DNA of 8,977 bases from Reyranella sp. Lineage in GTDB: Bacteria; Pseudomonadota; Alphaproteobacteria; Reyranellales; Reyranellaceae. Both the position numbers and the translations under genes were made by a program. This document shows, piece by piece, positions 5,925 to 8,977 of this stretch. Location of the stretch: assembly GCA_016780605.1 (NCBI GenBank), contig JADHLS010000162.1, positions 1 through 8,977 of the forward strand, written 5' to 3'. Under the pieces are notes generated by a model. It was not told the origin of the DNA and ran no database searches. It saw only the letters and a program-made list of their open reading frames with translations. Within the stretch, counting starts at the first letter, position 1; every line of letters starts with the position of its first letter.

Positions 5925-7076
5925 CTAGGAAGTTGGTAAGCCTTCAAAGGCCGCAGCAGGACTATTCGATGCGAATTCGTACTTGCGCAATGACGCATCG
6001 GCGCCGGCATAGCCACACCTGAGAAGCAGTTCGATCTCGTCAGGGGAGAAAGGGTTCAAGCGTGTGCGCATCCTTGCGGCGGTGGTAGTCGCATCGCTGG
6101 AAAGGAGCAGGGCGTCTGGAACCGCATAAGTCGAAATAGCCGTATCGATACTCCAGTACGCCACCTTGCGTTGGCCAAGATTGTTTACGCCAAAAAGGAT
6201 CCGCTTGCGCGCATTCTCCGACTGCTGCTGCAGGATGTTCAGCGTACGGAACACCTGCCCCAGCCATCGTCCCGACGGCCGACCGATTTCGGGTATCGTA
6301 AGGCCGGCGTTGCTCACCAGGACACGCCTGCATCGCTTCCAGACCCGTTCCAATCCCAGATTGTCATAAACGCCGCCGTCCGTCAGGACGGCCTCCTCGG
6401 TAAACGGCGCACGATGAAGGTCCGCGCCGCGCATTGGATGGACGCTGCCAGCCTCGAACGGAAACCGGACCGGCGAGAGGACGGGCGGGAAGGCGGAAGA
6501 AGCGGCAACAACTCGGGACAGGGGTAGTGCCGGCTTGTCGATACACCCGACTCGCACATCGGCGGCGTAATCCTTGGAAAAGCGCCACCCACTGCCCGTC
6601 TGCAGGTTGGTCGCCATGAAGGTGAAGCGCGGCGTGGAGGCGAGGTCCTGCAGCGTAGCGCCGCCAAAGAGATGCTTATCATATGCAGCGGCGACATAGT
6701 CGGCCGGAGTGCGTCCGGGCAGGAGACCGAATAGCGCCGCGCGGATGTCCACGCCGACGGTGGCAAACTTGAGGATCGGGACCGTCACCAGCTCGTAAAA
6801 GTTCGAGACCTTCTTGTCCGAAAACTCGAATTTTGGCCAAGCAAGGCCCAACACGCCTGCAATGATGGACCCGCCGGACACGCTGGCAACCTCCCGCAGC
6901 TCCGAGAGCAGCCCGAGTTCGTTTAGGCGAACCAGGGCACCAAGATGATAAAGCATCGCCCGGTAACCCCCGCCCGACAGGCAGAGCCCGAGACGATCCT
7001 CAAGCTTTTTGGCATTGAGGAAGTCGCCGTGGTTCTTGTCCGCCACGAAGGATCCCTGCAGGTCGACGTCGCTCAT
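5925..7076 (-). CDS. Patatin-like phospholipase, probable CBASS-type membrane-damaging effector
   Basis: The product is 383 residues from ATG 7076. The ribosome site AGGAG (minus strand, 7084-7088) lies 7 bases upstream, inside the end of the preceding gene, and the start overlaps that gene's stop as ATGA. The patatin elements are in order: oxyanion loop SGGGYRA (34-40), nucleophile elbow SVSGGS (65-70, catalytic Ser67) and the dyad Asp in TDGGVYDNLG (232-241, Asp233). ATNLQTGSGWRF (155-166) is also typical of the family. The elbow reads S-x-S-x-G rather than the textbook G-x-S-x-G, a variation seen in other patatins. No signal peptide or membrane segment is evident. In type II CBASS, patatins of the CapV kind are activated by a cyclic dinucleotide and degrade the inner membrane of infected cells. 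The neighbouring E1-JAB gene makes this role likely here, but the nucleotide synthase is not in view. Confidence 0.85.
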   Translation of the reverse strand: MSDVDLQGSFVADKNHGDFLNAKKLEDRLGLCLSGGGYRAMLYHLGALVRLNELGLLSELREVASVSGGSIIAGVLGLAWPKFEFSDKKVSNFYELVTVPILKFATVGVDIRAALFGLLPGRTPADYVAAAYDKHLFGGATLQDLASTPRFTFMATNLQTGSGWRFSKDYAADVRVGCIDKPALPLSRVVAASSAFPPVLSPVRFPFEAGSVHPMRGADLHRAPFTEEAVLTDGGVYDNLGLERVWKRCRRVLVSNAGLTIPEIGRPSGRWLGQVFRTLNILQQQSENARKRILFGVNNLGQRKVAYWSIDTAISTYAVPDALLLSSDATTTAARMRTRLNPFSPDEIELLLRCGYAGADASLRKYEFASNSPAAAFEGLPTS

Positions 7077-8977
7077 CCGTCGTCTCCTGGTGATGACACC
7101 TCGAATGTCAGGTCGCCCATGATGATCGAATAGCGCTTCCTCTCGCCGGAGATGACCATGATGGCCGGAAAGCCCTCATCGCTCATCTCTCGGGCGAGCC
7201 AGATGAGCTGCTGCAGGTCAGTGCCGCTCGGGCCCACCGAGGCCCGATTGGGATGGGAATGCCATTCGCCGACGTAGCGCAGCTGGTGCATCGTCGATTC
7301 GGCAATATCGGTGACGGATTCTAGGAGCCCGGCAACGCCGCGCTCGAAGCCTGTCGTCGACGCGTCGCTGTCCTCCGGCGCGGGCATTGCATGAGCAAGG
7401 TGGATGGTGCGCCGGCTACTGTCGACGATTCCCATGACGACTCCGCCGGTCTCTGCCGGCAGCCCTTTCTTGCGCAGCTGATGGAGATCGCCCAGGAGAT
7501 CGGCGCCGCAGGCTACCTTCCATCGATGCTCAAGCCTGTGGACTGCGGACGCACGCCGGCACACGTGTGAGACTCTGCCGGTGTCGTCGAGCGTCCAGAC
7601 CGCGATCGAGCCGTGTTCGTGCTCAAGACTGTCGACGATGCCGCGCGACGCCAGCGCCGCAAGGATGGTTGCTCGCGTGGCGGGAATGCGATTGGTCAGC
7701 GACCGACACGATCCGCTGTAGCTCACGCCGGTTGGCGGGGCCTGGAGATGCGTGGCCAAGTTCCTGTCTGTCAGCAGCAGCCGGAAATACTGCGCCTCAA
7801 GGTCGTGCAGCGTGATGCTGCGGTCGACCGGCTCGCTCAGGACGACCGCAGAGGTTCCCGCCGGGTTGAAGAAGGCGCAGATACGCCGCCCGGCCGTCTG
7901 GAGATCTGACAGATGACGCGATACGGCGACCGACGCCGACGCGTCGATGATGATCTCGGCCTCGGCCAGGGCCTTGTCCACGTACTCCTGCTGCTTCGGA
8001 CCCGGCGCAATGACGTCCGCGATGACGCTTTGGCACGGTTCGCCGAGCAACGCGGACAAATGCTCAGCCAGCGCGACAGCCTTCGGCGCGCCTACATCGG
8101 GATGGAGCAGAGCATGACGAGCCAAGTTGTGTGGCAGGAGCGCGTCGTTGTCGACGACCGTCCATCTGAAGCACCCCTCCCGCGCGAGGTTGACCGCGAT
8201 GTGCGAGCCGATAGATCCGGCACCGACGAGCACAGCGCGGCGCGTGTCGGCGGCTGAATGGCCTGCGATTTCTCGAGCAATCTCCCGCTCGAATGCAAGA
8301 TGAATGCCGGCTGGCTGGATCCGGATGGCGTCCGGTTTCGCCTTGGCCCCGACGGCGGGCAAGTAAGCCGGCAGGGCCTTGGAGGGCAGCTGTTCCTTGA
8401 AGAAGACGCCGAGCTTCTCGCCTACATCGCCGGCGCTCTCCAGCGAGACGAAGGCCCGGCGATTGAGCGACTCCTCGCCCTGCTCGTCCAGCACTGGGAA
8501 CGTGACTAGAAGCACCAAGAGGGTCGAGAGGCGGGTATCGTTCCTGTTGGAACCGCTCCACGTCCGCAGCTGCGCCTTCAGATCATCCAGCAGATTGACG
8601 TCCAGGTCCCTCAGCTCGGCCGCGAGTTCGGCCAGTGTCGACGGCGAGTGGCGTATCCGGGAGAGCTTCTGCCGTCGGGCGCGATATTGCAGGATCGTCA
8701 GGATGCCAGGCCGCATCCCGGCGGTACTGGTCGCTTCGGCGATGATCAGTGACTCGTTGTCCGGCCGGATGTAGCCCGAAAGCGATTGCCGATGACCTTC
8801 GGGCCCGAGGGCAGCCGCCGGCAGAAGGATCAACATCGGCGCCGGGTAAAAGAGTGGTTCCGGCGGCAGGGATCGGTCGTGAAGTTCGCCCCTCGCTGCC
8901 TTGGCGAGCCACAGCTGGATCCGACGCGCCAAGTCCATCGACGAATACGTCAGGCGAGCTTCCTGCCACGTGCGATC
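7073..8977 (-). CDS. E2(tail)-E1/ThiF-JAB multidomain ubiquitin-like ligase/peptidase, Cap2-Cap3-like fusion (5' partial)
   Basis: The frame is open to the right edge (634 residues visible), so the Met at 8938 is internal and the true start lies outside. Numbering from that Met, the first ~35 residues, with TWQEARLTYSS before them, look like the end of an E2 domain (RRIQLWLAKAARGELH, then PPEPLFY). Residues ~40-225 fit the non-catalytic adenylation-like region of Cap2. A ThiF/E1 domain follows: GAGSIGS (239-245, ATP loop), VVDND (261-265), N271/R274, K286, IIDAS (330-334) and probable catalytic Cys411 in YSGSCRS. A JAB/JAMM peptidase ends the chain: Glu496 in AETGGVVMG, then HSHP (560-563), Ser571 and Asp574, the complete zinc set. 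In type II CBASS, Cap2 joins the CD-NTase C-terminus to targets and Cap3 (JAB) reverses this; here both would be one polypeptide. It overlaps the patatin gene by 4 bp. The E2 catalytic Cys is off-window. Confidence 0.87.
   Translation of the reverse strand, partial: DRTWQEARLTYSSMDLARRIQLWLAKAARGELHDRSLPPEPLFYPAPMLILLPAAALGPEGHRQSLSGYIRPDNESLIIAEATSTAGMRPGILTILQYRARRQKLSRIRHSPSTLAELAAELRDLDVNLLDDLKAQLRTWSGSNRNDTRLSTLLVLLVTFPVLDEQGEESLNRRAFVSLESAGDVGEKLGVFFKEQLPSKALPAYLPAVGAKAKPDAIRIQPAGIHLAFEREIAREIAGHSAADTRRAVLVGAGSIGSHIAVNLAREGCFRWTVVDNDALLPHNLARHALLHPDVGAPKAVALAEHLSALLGEPCQSVIADVIAPGPKQQEYVDKALAEAEIIIDASASVAVSRHLSDLQTAGRRICAFFNPAGTSAVVLSEPVDRSITLHDLEAQYFRLLLTDRNLATHLQAPPTGVSYSGSCRSLTNRIPATRATILAALASRGIVDSLEHEHGSIAVWTLDDTGRVSHVCRRASAVHRLEHRWKVACGADLLGDLHQLRKKGLPAETGGVVMGIVDSSRRTIHLAHAMPAPEDSDASTTGFERGVAGLLESVTDIAESTMHQLRYVGEWHSHPNRASVGPSGTDLQQLIWLAREMSDEGFPAIMVISGERKRYSIIMGDLTFEVSSPGDDG
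7084..7088 (-). promoter_or_regulatory. Internal ribosome site for the patatin gene
   Basis: On the minus strand AGGAG lies 7 bases ahead of the ATG at 7076 and within the last codons of the E1-JAB gene. It fixes the patatin start and supports coupled translation of the two proteins. Confidence 0.55.

Noticed and set aside
8064..8561. A 165-residue minus-strand frame overlapping the E1 domain
   Set aside because: It is an out-of-frame, Arg-rich shadow of the real E1 reading frame, typical of GC-rich DNA.
7073..8938. ATG 8938 as the true start of the E1-JAB gene
   Set aside because: The frame stays open to the window edge and the residues before it (TWQEARLTYSS) continue the E2-like pattern, so the Met is internal.

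Overview
The window reads as a defence island in a moderately GC-rich proteobacterium. An alphaproteobacterium is likely, judging from codon use, the DUF2958 fragment and the general style of the proteins; this is inference and no marker gene is present. No rRNA, tRNA, CRISPR array or intact transposase was seen.

Left part (1-1345). A HEPN/AbiJ-N-terminal-domain-4-type abortive-infection protein runs off the left edge on the minus strand. A divergent spacer of about 260 bp follows. It leads into a scar in which the first ~25 codons of a DUF2958 gene (plus strand) are joined head-on to the remains of a Fic-family AMPylase gene (minus strand). The Fic remnant is broken by at least two frame changes and an internal deletion. 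This is the debris of earlier mobile-element or island exchange.

Middle part (about 1346-4886, plus strand). A compact three-gene operon encodes a MerR-like winged-HTH protein of about 156 aa, a large N6-adenine DNA methyltransferase of 830 aa with its own C-terminal target-recognition region, and a VapC-like PIN nuclease whose start overlaps the methylase stop. There is no VapB-type antitoxin and no obvious restriction endonuclease. The simplest reading is a modification/PIN-nuclease defence or toxin-antitoxin-like unit in which the methylase replaces the usual partner and the HTH protein acts as controller.

Right part (4902-8977, minus strand, read right to left). A second operon converges on the first with only 15 bp between stop codons. 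It begins beyond the right edge with a multidomain ubiquitin-like ligase/peptidase: E2 tail, adenylation region, ThiF/E1 domain with its Cys, and a C-terminal JAB/JAMM peptidase with an intact metal site. It continues through an ATGA overlap into a patatin-like phospholipase and then a 330-aa PIN-like nuclease. The first two resemble type II CBASS (Cap2 plus Cap3 with a phospholipase effector). In that model a CD-NTase should lie just beyond 8977. Features worth attention are the single-chain Cap2-Cap3-like fusion and the extra PIN-like protein.

The two operons therefore each end in a PIN-superfamily protein, and together with the HEPN gene they combine RNA-directed, membrane-directed and DNA-modification functions in under 9 kb.
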